A stretch of DNA of 64,000 nt from Amycolatopsis albispora (GTDB lineage Bacteria > Actinomycetota > Actinomycetes > Mycobacteriales > Pseudonocardiaceae). Every line of letters begins with the position of its first letter. Within the stretch, counting starts at the first letter, position 1. The DNA is taken from contig NZ_CP015163.1 of assembly GCF_003312875.1 (NCBI RefSeq), positions 558,001 through 622,000 of the forward strand, given 5' to 3'. The notes beneath the pieces were generated by a model. The model did no database searches, was not told the origin of the DNA, and saw only the letters and a program-made list of their open reading frames with translations. This document shows positions 39,011 to 46,899 of the stretch, piece after piece. A program made the translations under genes and the position numbers.

Positions 39011-40324
39011 TCACGCGCGTGGCGCCGGGGCGGCCAGGGTCAGCGTCTCCGGCTGGCCGCCGCAGCACCCGCCGCCGCCGGGTTCGGCGTCGAACACGCC
39101 GGATCCGCCGCAGACGCCGGTTTCCGGCAGCACCAGCTCGACCCGCTCGGCGGCTTCGCGGTCACCGGCCAGTGCGGCGGCGATGCTGCGCACCTGCTCG
39201 TACCCGGTCATCGCCAGGAACGTCGGCGCCCGGCCGTAGCTTTTCATCCCGGCCAGGAACACCCCCGGCTCCGGGTGGGCGAGTTCGGCGACGCCGTGCG
39301 GGTAGACCGTGCCGCACGAGTGCACGTTCGGATCGATCAGCGGTGCCAGCCGCACCGGCGCCTGCAAGGTCGCGTCCAGCTCCAGCCGCAGTTCCGACAA
39401 CCATGACAGCTCCGGCCGGAACCCGGTCAGCACCACGATTTCGGCCACGTCCTCGACCCGCGCGCCCTGATCGGAGACCAGCGTCAGCCGCTCTCCGGAC
39501 CGCTCGACGGCCTCGGTGCGGAACCCGGTCACCGCACGCACGTGACCCTCCCGCGCCGCCTGCTTCGCGCGCAGTCCCAGCGCTCCTCGCGCGGGGAGCT
39601 GGTCGGCCTCGCCGCCGCCGAAGACGTTGCCGACCTCGCCGCGGCGCAGGATCCAGCTGATCCGCGTGTTCCCCAGTTCCGCCAGCGCGACCAGGGCGGT
39701 CAGCGCCGAATGCCCGCTCCCGGCAATGGCCACGTGCTTGCCCGCGTACCGCGCCCGCACCGCCGGATCGGCCAGATTCGGGACCTGGTAAGCGATCCTG
39801 TCCGCCGCCGCGGGCTCACCGAGCGCGGGCAGGCCGTCGCCGCCGAGCGGGTTCGGCCCGGTCCAGGTGCCCGAGGCGTCGATCAGCGCCCGCGCGGTGA
39901 TCCGTCGCTCGGTGCCGTCGGCGTCGCGCAGGTGTACGGTCAGCGGCTCGCTGTCACGCCCGGAATCCACCACACGGTCCCGGCCGCGACGGGCCGCGCC
40001 CACCACCTCGACGCCGAGCCGCACCCGGTCGCCCAGCGCGGCGGCCAGCGGGCGCAGGTACCGCGCCGCCCACTCCGCGCCGGTCGGATAGCTCGCCGCG
40101 TCCGGCCGAGACCAGCCCGTCGGCTCCAGCAATCGCCCGGCCGCGGGGGCCACCAGCTCGGACCACGGCGAGAACAACCGCACGTGGTGCCACAGCGCCA
40201 CCGCCGCGCCCGCCTGCGCCCCGCGCTCGAACACCAGCGGCTCCAGCCCGCGTTCGAGCAGTTCGGCCGCTGCCGCCAAGCCCACCGGCCCGGCCCCGAC
40301 CACCACTACCGGCCACTCGCTCAT
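39011..40324 (-). CDS. ars-associated FAD-dependent oxidoreductase with Cys-rich tail
   Basis: A 437-residue flavoprotein with an N-terminal FAD fold (VVVVGAGPVGLAAAAELLERGLEPLVFERG), a second dinucleotide fold (HVAIAGSGHSALTALVALAELG) and VLTGFRPE. The tail contains VCGGSGVF and PGGGGCCGG, a cysteine cluster fit to bind arsenic or another soft metal. It lies 23 bp upstream of the ArsO-like gene in the same operon, with arrays of ATCGA repeats upstream. It probably acts on an arsenical; the substrate is unknown. Confidence 0.82.
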   Translation of the reverse strand: MSEWPVVVVGAGPVGLAAAAELLERGLEPLVFERGAQAGAAVALWHHVRLFSPWSELVAPAAGRLLEPTGWSRPDAASYPTGAEWAARYLRPLAAALGDRVRLGVEVVGAARRGRDRVVDSGRDSEPLTVHLRDADGTERRITARALIDASGTWTGPNPLGGDGLPALGEPAAADRIAYQVPNLADPAVRARYAGKHVAIAGSGHSALTALVALAELGNTRISWILRRGEVGNVFGGGEADQLPARGALGLRAKQAAREGHVRAVTGFRTEAVERSGERLTLVSDQGARVEDVAEIVVLTGFRPELSWLSELRLELDATLQAPVRLAPLIDPNVHSCGTVYPHGVAELAHPEPGVFLAGMKSYGRAPTFLAMTGYEQVRSIAAALAGDREAAERVELVLPETGVCGGSGVFDAEPGGGGCCGGQPETLTLAAPAPRA

Positions 40325-40340
40325 ACCCGATCACCCCTTA

Positions 40341-40417
40341 ATCGATGGCTGTCGATGCAGTTGAGCGAGGACTGTATCGACGGTCATCGATTGACGCAAC
40401 CATCGATTCGCGTCGAT
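40341..40417. promoter_or_regulatory. Three ATCGAY-N5-TCGAT operators
   Basis: ATCGAT-GGCTG-TCGAT (40341-40356), ATCGAC-GGTCA-TCGAT (40376-40391) and ATCGAT-TCGCG-TCGAT (40402-40417) are three 16-bp copies of one dyad. They fill the 94-bp promoter between the flavoprotein operon and the ArsR-ArsN fusion, and are likely sites for that fusion's own ArsR domain. Confidence 0.65.
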
Positions 40418-40418
40418 A

Positions 40419-41273
40419 ATGAGCGGCATGACGCTCGCCCCGGTCGATCTGCCGCTCGCCGAAGCCGCCACCTACGCGGACTGGTTCTCCTGCCTGGCGG
40501 AGCCGACTCGCGTGCGGCTGCTGCACGCGGTGGCCACCGCGCCGTCCGGGGTCACCGTCGGTGAGCTGACCGAGGCGCTCGGCATCAGCCAGTCCACCTG
40601 CTCGCACCACGTCCGCAAGCTCGCCGACATCGGCTTCGTGCGGTTGCGCCGCGAACGCACCGCCACGATCGTGTCGGTGAATCCGGCTTGCTGCACCGGT
40701 TTCCCGCAGGCCGCCGACGCGGTGATGGGCCTGCTCGCCCCGCGCCCGTGCTGCCCGGGCGACCTGCCCGCCGACGTCACCGTCCGCCCGATGACCGGCG
40801 ACGACTGGGATGCCGTCCTGCGCATCTACGGCGAAGGGATCGAAACCGGCATCGCCACCTTCGAAACCACCGTGCCCAGCCGGGAAACCCTCGACGCGCA
40901 CTGGCTGCCGGGTCATCGATGGGTCGCACTGCTCGACGGTGAGGTTGTCGGCTGGACCGCAGCCGCACCAGTGTCCACAAGGGACTGCTACGCCGGGGTT
41001 GCCGAGACTTCGGTTTACGTCGGCGCCGCCCACCGCGGCCGCGGTGTCGGGAAAGCCTTGCTGCACAAGCAGGTCACCGCCGCCGACCGCGGCAGCATCT
41101 GGACCCTGCAAACCTCGGTGTTCACCGAGAACCGGACCAGCATCGCGCTGCACCAGTCCGCGGGCTACCGCACCGTCGGCGTCCGCGAACGCATCGCCGA
41201 ACGAAACGGCACCTGGCACGACACCGTCCTGCTCGAACGCCGCACGGACGCCGTCGAACGCCCTCGCTGCTGA
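40419..41273 (+). CDS. ArsR-ArsN1 fusion: repressor plus GNAT acetyltransferase
   Basis: A 284-residue fusion. Residues about 15-90 are an ArsR winged helix (CLAEPTRVRLLHAVATAPSGVTVGELTEALGISQSTCSHHVRKLADIGFV). A Cys-rich hinge follows (Cys91-Cys92 and Cys111-Cys112). From about 119 to 275 runs a GNAT acetyltransferase of the ArsN1/phosphinothricin type (TVRPMTGDDWDAVLRIYGEGIETGIATFETTVP; GWTAAAPVSTRDCYAGVAETSVYV; HRGRGVGKALL). ArsN1 acetylates arsinothricin or phosphinothricin. Sensor and resistance enzyme thus share one chain. Start at ATG 40419 or 40428. A terminator follows. Confidence 0.9.
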   Translation: MSGMTLAPVDLPLAEAATYADWFSCLAEPTRVRLLHAVATAPSGVTVGELTEALGISQSTCSHHVRKLADIGFVRLRRERTATIVSVNPACCTGFPQAADAVMGLLAPRPCCPGDLPADVTVRPMTGDDWDAVLRIYGEGIETGIATFETTVPSRETLDAHWLPGHRWVALLDGEVVGWTAAAPVSTRDCYAGVAETSVYVGAAHRGRGVGKALLHKQVTAADRGSIWTLQTSVFTENRTSIALHQSAGYRTVGVRERIAERNGTWHDTVLLERRTDAVERPRC

Positions 41274-41287
41274 CAGCGGACACAGCC

Positions 41288-41312
41288 GCCGCCCCTATCG
41301 CGAAGGGGCGGC
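41288..41312 (+). terminator. Terminator of ArsR-ArsN fusion
   Basis: A 9-bp perfect stem GCCGCCCCT/AGGGGCGGC with a 7-nt loop, followed by TTTCG, 15 bp after the stop. Confidence 0.7.
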
Positions 41313-41390
41313 TTTCGACGCCCCGCGCGCGCCGCGGGTGGGAGGCGCTTTCGGTCCCGTGTCCTCGGTGATCGGCACGGGCGCCGTCTA

Positions 41391-41423
41391 GGGTGATTGA
41401 TTGATGCTGGTTATCAATCACCC
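41391..41423. promoter_or_regulatory. LysR-type operator of the cat operon
   Basis: An inverted repeat GGGTGATTGAT-N11-ATCAATCACCC (11-bp perfect arms), 79 bp before the LysR start. The inner ATTGAT-N11-ATCAAT fits the T-N11-A LysR box. Confidence 0.7.
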
Positions 41424-41502
41424 GAAACCAGGTCTTTGTCTTCGATGAGTCCGGTTCCTACCGTGGGGAGATCGAGGACGACGGCCGGGAGGAGGCACCG
41501 CT

Positions 41503-42402
41503 GTGGAGCTGAGGCACCTGCGTTACTTCGCCACCGTCGCCGACACCTGTCACTTCGGCCGCGCCGCCGAGCGGTTGCACGTCGCCCAGCCTGCGCTGTC
41601 CCACACCATCCGCCAGCTGGAGGACGAACTGGGCGTCGCGCTGCTGGCGCGCACGACCAGGCAGGTGCGCATCACCCCGGCTGGCGAGTTCTTCCTGACC
41701 GAGGCGCGGCGTGTGCTCGCCGCCGTCGATGCCGGGGTGCGCGGGGTCCGCCGCATCGGTGCGGGCAGGCTCGGCCTGCTCCGGATCGGGTTCACCGGCA
41801 CCGCCGCGTTCTCCCACCTGCCGCACCTGGCCAGGGCGCTCGCCCAGCGCGTGCCGCAGGTGGAGCTGGAAGTGCGCGCCGACCTGCTCACCGCCGAGCA
41901 GTGCGAGCACCTGCGCACCGGAACCCTCGGCATCGGCGTGCTCCGGCCGCCGGTGACCGGCGACGACATCGCCTACCGGGTGATCGAGGCGGAACCACTC
42001 GTCCTCGCGGTCCCGGCGGACCACCGGCTGGCGGCCGAACCGGTGGTGGCGATGGCGGACCTGCGTGCCGAACCTTTTGTCACCTACCACGAGCGCAACT
42101 CCGTTGTGCGCGAAGCGGTCGGGCGCAGTTGCCGCGACGCCGGGTTCACGCCGCGCCAGCAACACGAAGCGCCCGGCACCGCGACGCTGCTCGCGCTGGT
42201 GGCGGGCGGCCTCGGCATCGGTGTCGTGCCCGCGTCGGCCAGGGCGCTGCCGCTGGCGGGCGTGGTGTTCCGCGACCTGTCCGGTGCGGCGACCGTCGAG
42301 CTGGCGCTGGCCTGGCACCGCGAAACCCGCTCGCCGCTGGTGTCCACCGTGCTCGCGGAACTCGAGCACGTTTTCCCGTCCGCACCAGCGGAGGTCAGCT
42401 GA
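41503..42402 (+). CDS. LysR regulator of catechol catabolism (CatR/BenM-like)
   Basis: A 299-residue LysR protein: LRHLRYFATVADTCHFGRAAERLHVAQPALSHTIRQLEDELGVALLARTTRQV is the DNA-binding domain, followed by a CatR-like effector domain (LGLLRIGFTGTAAFSHLPHLARALAQRVPQVELEV). It is the first gene of a LysR-catB-catA-catC unit and its stop directly abuts catB, so it is probably co-transcribed and responds to cis,cis-muconate as CatR does. GTG start. Confidence 0.88.
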   Translation: MELRHLRYFATVADTCHFGRAAERLHVAQPALSHTIRQLEDELGVALLARTTRQVRITPAGEFFLTEARRVLAAVDAGVRGVRRIGAGRLGLLRIGFTGTAAFSHLPHLARALAQRVPQVELEVRADLLTAEQCEHLRTGTLGIGVLRPPVTGDDIAYRVIEAEPLVLAVPADHRLAAEPVVAMADLRAEPFVTYHERNSVVREAVGRSCRDAGFTPRQQHEAPGTATLLALVAGGLGIGVVPASARALPLAGVVFRDLSGAATVELALAWHRETRSPLVSTVLAELEHVFPSAPAEVS

Positions 42403-43506
42403 ATGAAGATCACCAGGGTCGAGGCGATCCCGTTCGCCATCCCGTACCGCAAGCCGCTGCGGTTCGCCTCCGGTGAGGTGCGCGCCGCCGAGCACGTGCT
42501 CGTGCGGGTGCACACCGACGACGGCGTCATCGGGATCGCCGAGGCCCCGCCGCGGCCGTTCACCTACGGCGAGACCCAGGCGGGGATCATCGAAGTGCTC
42601 GACTCGATCTTCGCGCCGCAGGTGGTCGGGCTGAGCCTGCTCGACCGCGAGGTCGTGCACGCCAGGCTCGCGCGGACCGTCGGCAACCCGGCCGCGAAGT
42701 CGGCGCTGGACATGGCGATCTGGGACGCGCTGGGGCGAAGCCTGGACGTCTCGGTCACCGAACTGCTCGGCGGTTACACCGACCGGATGCGCGTGTGCCA
42801 CATGCTCGGCTTCGACGAACCGGCCGCGATGGTCGCCGAGGCCGAGCGGATGCGCGCCACCCACGGCATCACCACGTTCAAGGTGAAGGTCGGCCGTCGC
42901 CCGGTCTCGCTGGACACGGCCGTGGTGCGGGCGCTGCGCGAGCACTTCGGCGACGGCGTCGAGCTGTACGTGGACGGCAACCGCGGCTGGACCGCCGCCG
43001 AATCCGCCCGCGCGATGGCGGAGATGGCCGATCTCGGGCTGCTGTTCGCCGAGGAGCTGTGCCCGGCCGACGACGTGCTCGGGCGGCGCTGGCTGGTGTC
43101 CCGTTTGGACGTGCCGTTCATCGCCGACGAGTCCGCGGTCACGCCCGCCGACGTCACCCGCGAGGTGCTCGGCGGTTCCGCCACCGCGATCAGCATCAAG
43201 ACCGCCCGCACCGGGTTCACCCGGTCCCAGCGCACCCACCACCTCGCCGAGGGGCTCGGCCTGGAAGTGGTGATGGGCAACCAGATCGACGGCCAGCTCG
43301 GTTCACTGTGCACTGTCGCTTTTGGAGCCGCGCACGAGCTGACCGCCCGGCGCGCTGGCGAGTTGTCGAACTTCCTCGACATGAGCGACGACCTGCTCAC
43401 CGAGCCGCTGCGGGTGACCGACGGCGAACTGGCCGTCCGGCCCGGTGCCGGTCTCGGTGCCGAGATCGATCCCGACAAGCTCCGGCGGTACCGCCAGGAC
43501 CGCTGA
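42403..43506 (+). CDS. catB: Muconate cycloisomerase
   Basis: A 367-residue enolase-superfamily enzyme that turns cis,cis-muconate into muconolactone. Seen are the catalytic-lysine motif TTFKVKVG, the metal ligands in VDGNRGW and FAEELC, and IADES, plus the second lysine region AISIKTARTG. Full length. It starts on the base after the LysR stop and is followed by catA after 25 bp. Related cycloisomerases of the same family cannot be fully excluded, but the catA/catC context makes muconate the likely substrate. Confidence 0.92.
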   Translation: MKITRVEAIPFAIPYRKPLRFASGEVRAAEHVLVRVHTDDGVIGIAEAPPRPFTYGETQAGIIEVLDSIFAPQVVGLSLLDREVVHARLARTVGNPAAKSALDMAIWDALGRSLDVSVTELLGGYTDRMRVCHMLGFDEPAAMVAEAERMRATHGITTFKVKVGRRPVSLDTAVVRALREHFGDGVELYVDGNRGWTAAESARAMAEMADLGLLFAEELCPADDVLGRRWLVSRLDVPFIADESAVTPADVTREVLGGSATAISIKTARTGFTRSQRTHHLAEGLGLEVVMGNQIDGQLGSLCTVAFGAAHELTARRAGELSNFLDMSDDLLTEPLRVTDGELAVRPGAGLGAEIDPDKLRRYRQDR

Positions 43507-43531
43507 TCCCACCACGAATCAAGGAGGATTC

Positions 43532-44368
43532 ATGACCGCCACCGCCGCGGCTTCCGGCGCCAGCGCCACCGAACGGTTCAAAAGCGACAAGCTCGCCGAC
43601 CGGATCGGCACGCCGAAGGAACGCGTCAGCCTGCTCGCCCGCGAAGTGCTCGACGCCGTGCACGGCACGATCCGGCGGCACAAGGTCACCTACGACGAGT
43701 ACAACGCGCTCAAGGCGTGGCTGATCAGCGTGGGCGAGGACGGTGAGTGGCCGCTGTTCCTCGACGTCTGGGTGGAGCACGTCGTCGAGGAGGTCGCCAC
43801 CGAGCACCGGAAGGGCAACAAGGGCACCATCGAAGGCCCGTACTACGTTCCGGGCGCTCCAGAGCAGGGCGCCCGCGGCACGGTTCCCATGCGGGAGAAC
43901 GAGCCCGGCACTCCACTGGTCTGGACCGGCCGGGTCACCTCGACGGGCGGTCCGGCGTTGCCGGGGGCGAAGATCGAGCTGTGGCACGCCGACGCGGATG
44001 GTTTCTACTCGCAGTTCGCGCCGGGCATTCCGGAGTGGAACCTGCGTGCCACCTTCACCGCCGGTGCCGACGGTGAGTTCGAGATCCACACGATCCGCCC
44101 GGCCCCGTACCAGATCCCGACCGACGGGGCCTGCGGGAAGCTGATCGCCGCCGCGGGCTGGCACGCCTGGCGCCCGGCGCACCTGCACGTCAAGGTTTCG
44201 GCGCCGGGGCACGAACTGCTGACCGCGCAGCTGTACTTCCCCGGCGACGCGCACAACGACGACGACATCGCGTCGGCGGTGAAGCCGGAACTCGTGCTCT
44301 CGCCCCAGTCGGACGGGCACGGGGAAACCGTCGAATACGGGTTCGCCCTCGATCCGGTGCGTTCCTGA
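43532..44368 (+). CDS. catA: Catechol 1,2-dioxygenase
   Basis: A 278-residue intradiol dioxygenase that opens catechol to cis,cis-muconate. The N-terminal helical dimerisation domain leads to the catalytic barrel: GPYYVPGAP and RPAPYQIPTDG supply the two iron-binding Tyr, and WHAWRPAHLHVKVSAPGHELL the two His. An AAGGAGGATTC site precedes the ATG. It is the central enzyme of the operon and is full length. Confidence 0.94.
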   Translation: MTATAAASGASATERFKSDKLADRIGTPKERVSLLAREVLDAVHGTIRRHKVTYDEYNALKAWLISVGEDGEWPLFLDVWVEHVVEEVATEHRKGNKGTIEGPYYVPGAPEQGARGTVPMRENEPGTPLVWTGRVTSTGGPALPGAKIELWHADADGFYSQFAPGIPEWNLRATFTAGADGEFEIHTIRPAPYQIPTDGACGKLIAAAGWHAWRPAHLHVKVSAPGHELLTAQLYFPGDAHNDDDIASAVKPELVLSPQSDGHGETVEYGFALDPVRS

Positions 44369-44392
44369 CGACCGTCCACTTGGGAGTGACCG

Positions 44393-44674
44393 ATGCTTTA
44401 CCACGTGCGCATGGACGTCCGCCTGCCCGCGGAAATGGACCCGTCGTCGCGCGCGGACCTGATCGCGCGCGAGAAGGCGTACAGCCAACGGCTGCAACGC
44501 GAAGGCAAATGGCCGCACCTGTGGCGCATCGCGGGGGAGTACGCGAACTTCTCGGTGTTCGACGTGGCCGACCACGACGAGCTGCACGCTCTGCTGTCCG
44601 GGCTGCCGTTGTTTCCTTATCTGGCGCTAGAAGTGACGCCGCTGGCTACGCACCCGTCGAAGGTCGTGAGTTGA
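44393..44674 (+). CDS. catC: Muconolactone delta-isomerase
   Basis: A 93-residue enzyme converting muconolactone to beta-ketoadipate enol-lactone. YHVRMDVRLPAEMDP, LIAREKAYSQRLQREGKWPHLWRIAGEYANFSVFDVADHDELHALLSGLPLFPYL and the end VTPLATHPS are the family signature, of normal length. The last ~100 bp uses rarer codons (TTT, CTA, CCT) than the rest and is the first unit of a 135-bp tandem array that continues past the stop. Confidence 0.93.
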   Translation: MLYHVRMDVRLPAEMDPSSRADLIAREKAYSQRLQREGKWPHLWRIAGEYANFSVFDVADHDELHALLSGLPLFPYLALEVTPLATHPSKVVS

Positions 44675-45112
44675 TTGCTCAGCCGGTGTCCCGCAGTCGG
44701 GGTAGTCGGTGATGAGCTGTGCACTGTGCGGTTCGGGTTGCCGTTGTTTCCTTATCTGGTGCTGGAGGTTACGCCGCTGGCTACGCATCCGTCGAAGGTC
44801 GTGAGTTGATTGCTCGACTGGTGTCCCGCAGTCGGGGTAGTCGGTGATGAGCTGTGCACTGTGCGGTTCGGGTTGCCGTTGTTTCCTTATCTGGCGCTAG
44901 AAGTGACGCCGCTGGCTACGCATCCGTCGAAGGTCGTGAGTTGATTGCTCAACTGGTGTCCCGCAGTCGGGGTAGTCGGCGATGAGCTGCGCCCTGTGCG
45001 GTTCGGGTTGCCGCTTTTCCCTTACCTGGCGCTGGAGGTCACGCCGCTGGCTACGCACCCGTCGAAGCTCGCGAGTTGATTCAACCGGCGTCCCGCAATT
45101 GGGCGGCGGCGT
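44576..45112. repeat. 135-bp tandem repeat, four copies, at the catC/merR junction
   Basis: Units start at 44576, 44711, 44846 and 44981 with an exact 135-bp period. Each holds the last ~33 codons of catC with its TGA (44672, 44807, 44942, 45077), then ~30 bp matching the reversed end of the downstream merR gene. Unit 1 is the real catC tail; unit 4 runs into the real merR tail. Units 1-3 share base changes (for example TTGTTTCCTTAT) where unit 4 has the more GC-rich CTTTTCCCTTAC. About 400 bp after catC therefore holds no other gene. Confidence 0.93.
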
Positions 45113-45473
45113 GTTCGACCGCGGGCGGAGCGGTGGCGATCACCTGGTCCAGCGTGCTCCGGGCGGTGGTCAGCTCGGTGATGGCGGCGCTGAGCCTGGC
45201 CCGCTCCCGGTGCAGGTCCACCAGCAGTTCGGGGCAGTCGGCGATGAGCCGCCCGCCCTCGGAACCCATGCACGGCAGCAGGTCCGCGATCGTGGTGGTG
45301 GACAGGCCCGCGGCGAGCAGGTTGCGGATGTGCTCGACGGTGGTGACATCGGCTTCGGCGTACACGCGGTAACCGCTCGGCAGGCGCCGCGGCCGCAGCA
45401 GGCCCTGCTCCTCGTAGTACCGCAGCAGGCGCTGGCTGACCCCGGTCCTGCGCTCCAGCTCGCTGATCCGCAC
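45081..45473 (-). CDS. MerR-family regulator
   Basis: A 130-residue MerR protein: RISELERRTGVSQRLLRYYEEQGLLRPRRLPSGYRVYAEADVTTVEHIRNLLAAGLSTTTIADLLPCMG is the DNA-binding domain, and the C-terminal half is a coiled-coil helix (ELLVDLHRERARLSAAITELTTARSTLDQV). No metal-site Cys pattern, so an organic effector is likely. Divergent from an MFS pump across a MerR-type promoter. Its last ~30 bp takes part in the 135-bp repeat. Confidence 0.9.
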   Translation of the reverse strand: MRISELERRTGVSQRLLRYYEEQGLLRPRRLPSGYRVYAEADVTTVEHIRNLLAAGLSTTTIADLLPCMGSEGGRLIADCPELLVDLHRERARLSAAITELTTARSTLDQVIATAPPAVEHAAAQLRDAG

Positions 45474-45493
45474 GGCCCCTCCGAAATTCGCGC

Positions 45494-45524
45494 TTGACTC
45501 TCACATCTATGTGAGACTTTAGCG
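45494..45524 (+). promoter_or_regulatory. MerR-type promoter of the MFS pump
   Basis: TTGACT (-35) and TTTAGC/TTAGCG (-10) are separated by an over-long 18-19-bp spacer. The spacer holds the inverted repeat CTCACAT-CT-ATGTGAG (45500-45515). This is the standard layout of promoters that MerR proteins untwist. Confidence 0.8.
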
Positions 45525-45531
45525 TCGCGGC

Positions 45532-46899
45532 ATGTCCGATCGACAAGTCGAAATCTCCGCCGGGCCGCGTGCCTGGCTCGGCCTCGCCGTGCTGGTGCTG
45601 CCGACCGCGCTGCTGTCCATGGACGCCACCGTGCTCTACCTGGCGCTGCCCAGCCTCGCCGCGGACCTGGCGCCCAGCCCCGGCCAGCTGCTGTGGATCT
45701 CCGACGCCTACGGCTTCCTGGTCGCCGGGTTCCTGGTCACCATGGGCACGCTGGGCGACCGCATCGGCCGTCGCCGCCTGCTGCTGGTCGGCGCGGCCGC
45801 CTTCCTGGGGGTGTCCGTGCTGGCGGCCTACGCGCCGTCGGCCGAGCTGCTCATCGTCGCCCGCGGCCTGCTCGGTGTCGCGGGAGCCACGCTGATGCCG
45901 TCCACGCTCGCCCTGATCGGGAGCATGTTCGCCGATCCGCGGCAACGCGGGATCGCGATCGGGCTGTGGTCGGCCGGGCTGTCCGCCGGGGTGGCGCTCG
46001 GCCCGGTGGCCGGCGGGCTGCTGCTCGAATGGTTCTGGTGGGGCTCGGTGTTCCTGCTCGCCGTGCCGGTGATGGTCCTGCTGCTGGTCACCGGCCCGAT
46101 CCTGCTGCCGGAACACCGCGACCCCGAGCCAGGACGGCTGGACCTGGCCAGCGTGGCGCTGTCGCTGGTGACCGTGCTGCCGGTGGTCTACGGCATCAAG
46201 CACGTCGCCGAGGGCGGATCGTTGCTGCCGGGCGTGCTCGCTCTGCTGGCCGGTGCGGGTGCCGGTGCGGTGTTCCTGCGACGGCAACGAGGGCTGCGGC
46301 GGCCGCTGATCGACCTCGCGCTGTTCACCGCGCGGCCGTTCCGGAACGCGCTGCTGGTGCTGCTCGCCGCGCTCGCCTGCGTGGCCGGGGTCTACCTGTT
46401 CGCCGCGCTCTACCTCCAGCAGGTGTCCGGGCTTTCCCCGATCGAGGCCGGGCTGTGGCTGGTGCCCTCCGCCGTCGCGATGGTCCTGACCTCGGTGGCG
46501 GCACCCGCGCTCGCACGCAGGGTGCCCCGGTTGCTCGCGTGGTCGCTGGTGGTCGCGGCGCTGGGGTTCCTGGCCATGGCCGTGGCTTCCGGGATCGCGC
46601 CGCTGGTCGCCGGGCTGGTGCTGATCTATCTCGGGCTGGGGCCGGTGATGGCGCTGAGCACGGACCTCGTGGTCGGCGCCGCGCCGCCGGACCGGGCCGG
46701 GGCGGCGTCGGCGCTGTCGGAAACCAGCGTGGAGTTCGGGCTGGCGCTGGGCGTGGCGGTGCTCGGCAGCATCGGCACCTTTGTCCAACGTGGACACGGG
46801 TTCACCGCCGGCCTCACCGTGGTCGCGGCGATCGGCGTGGCGGTGCTCCTCGGCCTCGCGCTGCTGCTGGGCCGGGTCACTCCAGCGGCACCGCGCTGA
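45532..46899 (+). CDS. MFS efflux transporter, DHA2/SmvA-like
   Basis: A 455-residue 14-helix transporter: LLSMDATVLYLALPSLAADL, FLVTMGTLGDRIGRRRLLLVG (motif A) and ARGLLGVAGATLMPSTLALI (motif C) identify the DHA2 group, close to SmvA/quaternary-ammonium pumps. It is divergent from MerR and controlled by the promoter between them. Its 3' end overlaps the convergent DUF6585-like gene by 23 bp. Confidence 0.9.
   Translation: MSDRQVEISAGPRAWLGLAVLVLPTALLSMDATVLYLALPSLAADLAPSPGQLLWISDAYGFLVAGFLVTMGTLGDRIGRRRLLLVGAAAFLGVSVLAAYAPSAELLIVARGLLGVAGATLMPSTLALIGSMFADPRQRGIAIGLWSAGLSAGVALGPVAGGLLLEWFWWGSVFLLAVPVMVLLLVTGPILLPEHRDPEPGRLDLASVALSLVTVLPVVYGIKHVAEGGSLLPGVLALLAGAGAGAVFLRRQRGLRRPLIDLALFTARPFRNALLVLLAALACVAGVYLFAALYLQQVSGLSPIEAGLWLVPSAVAMVLTSVAAPALARRVPRLLAWSLVVAALGFLAMAVASGIAPLVAGLVLIYLGLGPVMALSTDLVVGAAPPDRAGAASALSETSVEFGLALGVAVLGSIGTFVQRGHGFTAGLTVVAAIGVAVLLGLALLLGRVTPAAPR

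Noticed and set aside
44712..44850. Cys-rich peptide (ATGAGCTGTGCACTG... reading) in the 135-bp units
   Set aside because: It is an out-of-frame reading of the duplicated catC tail, without a ribosome site, and differs between units.
44576..45112. CRISPR array
   Set aside because: The period is 135 bp with the whole unit conserved; there is no repeat/spacer alternation and no cas genes.
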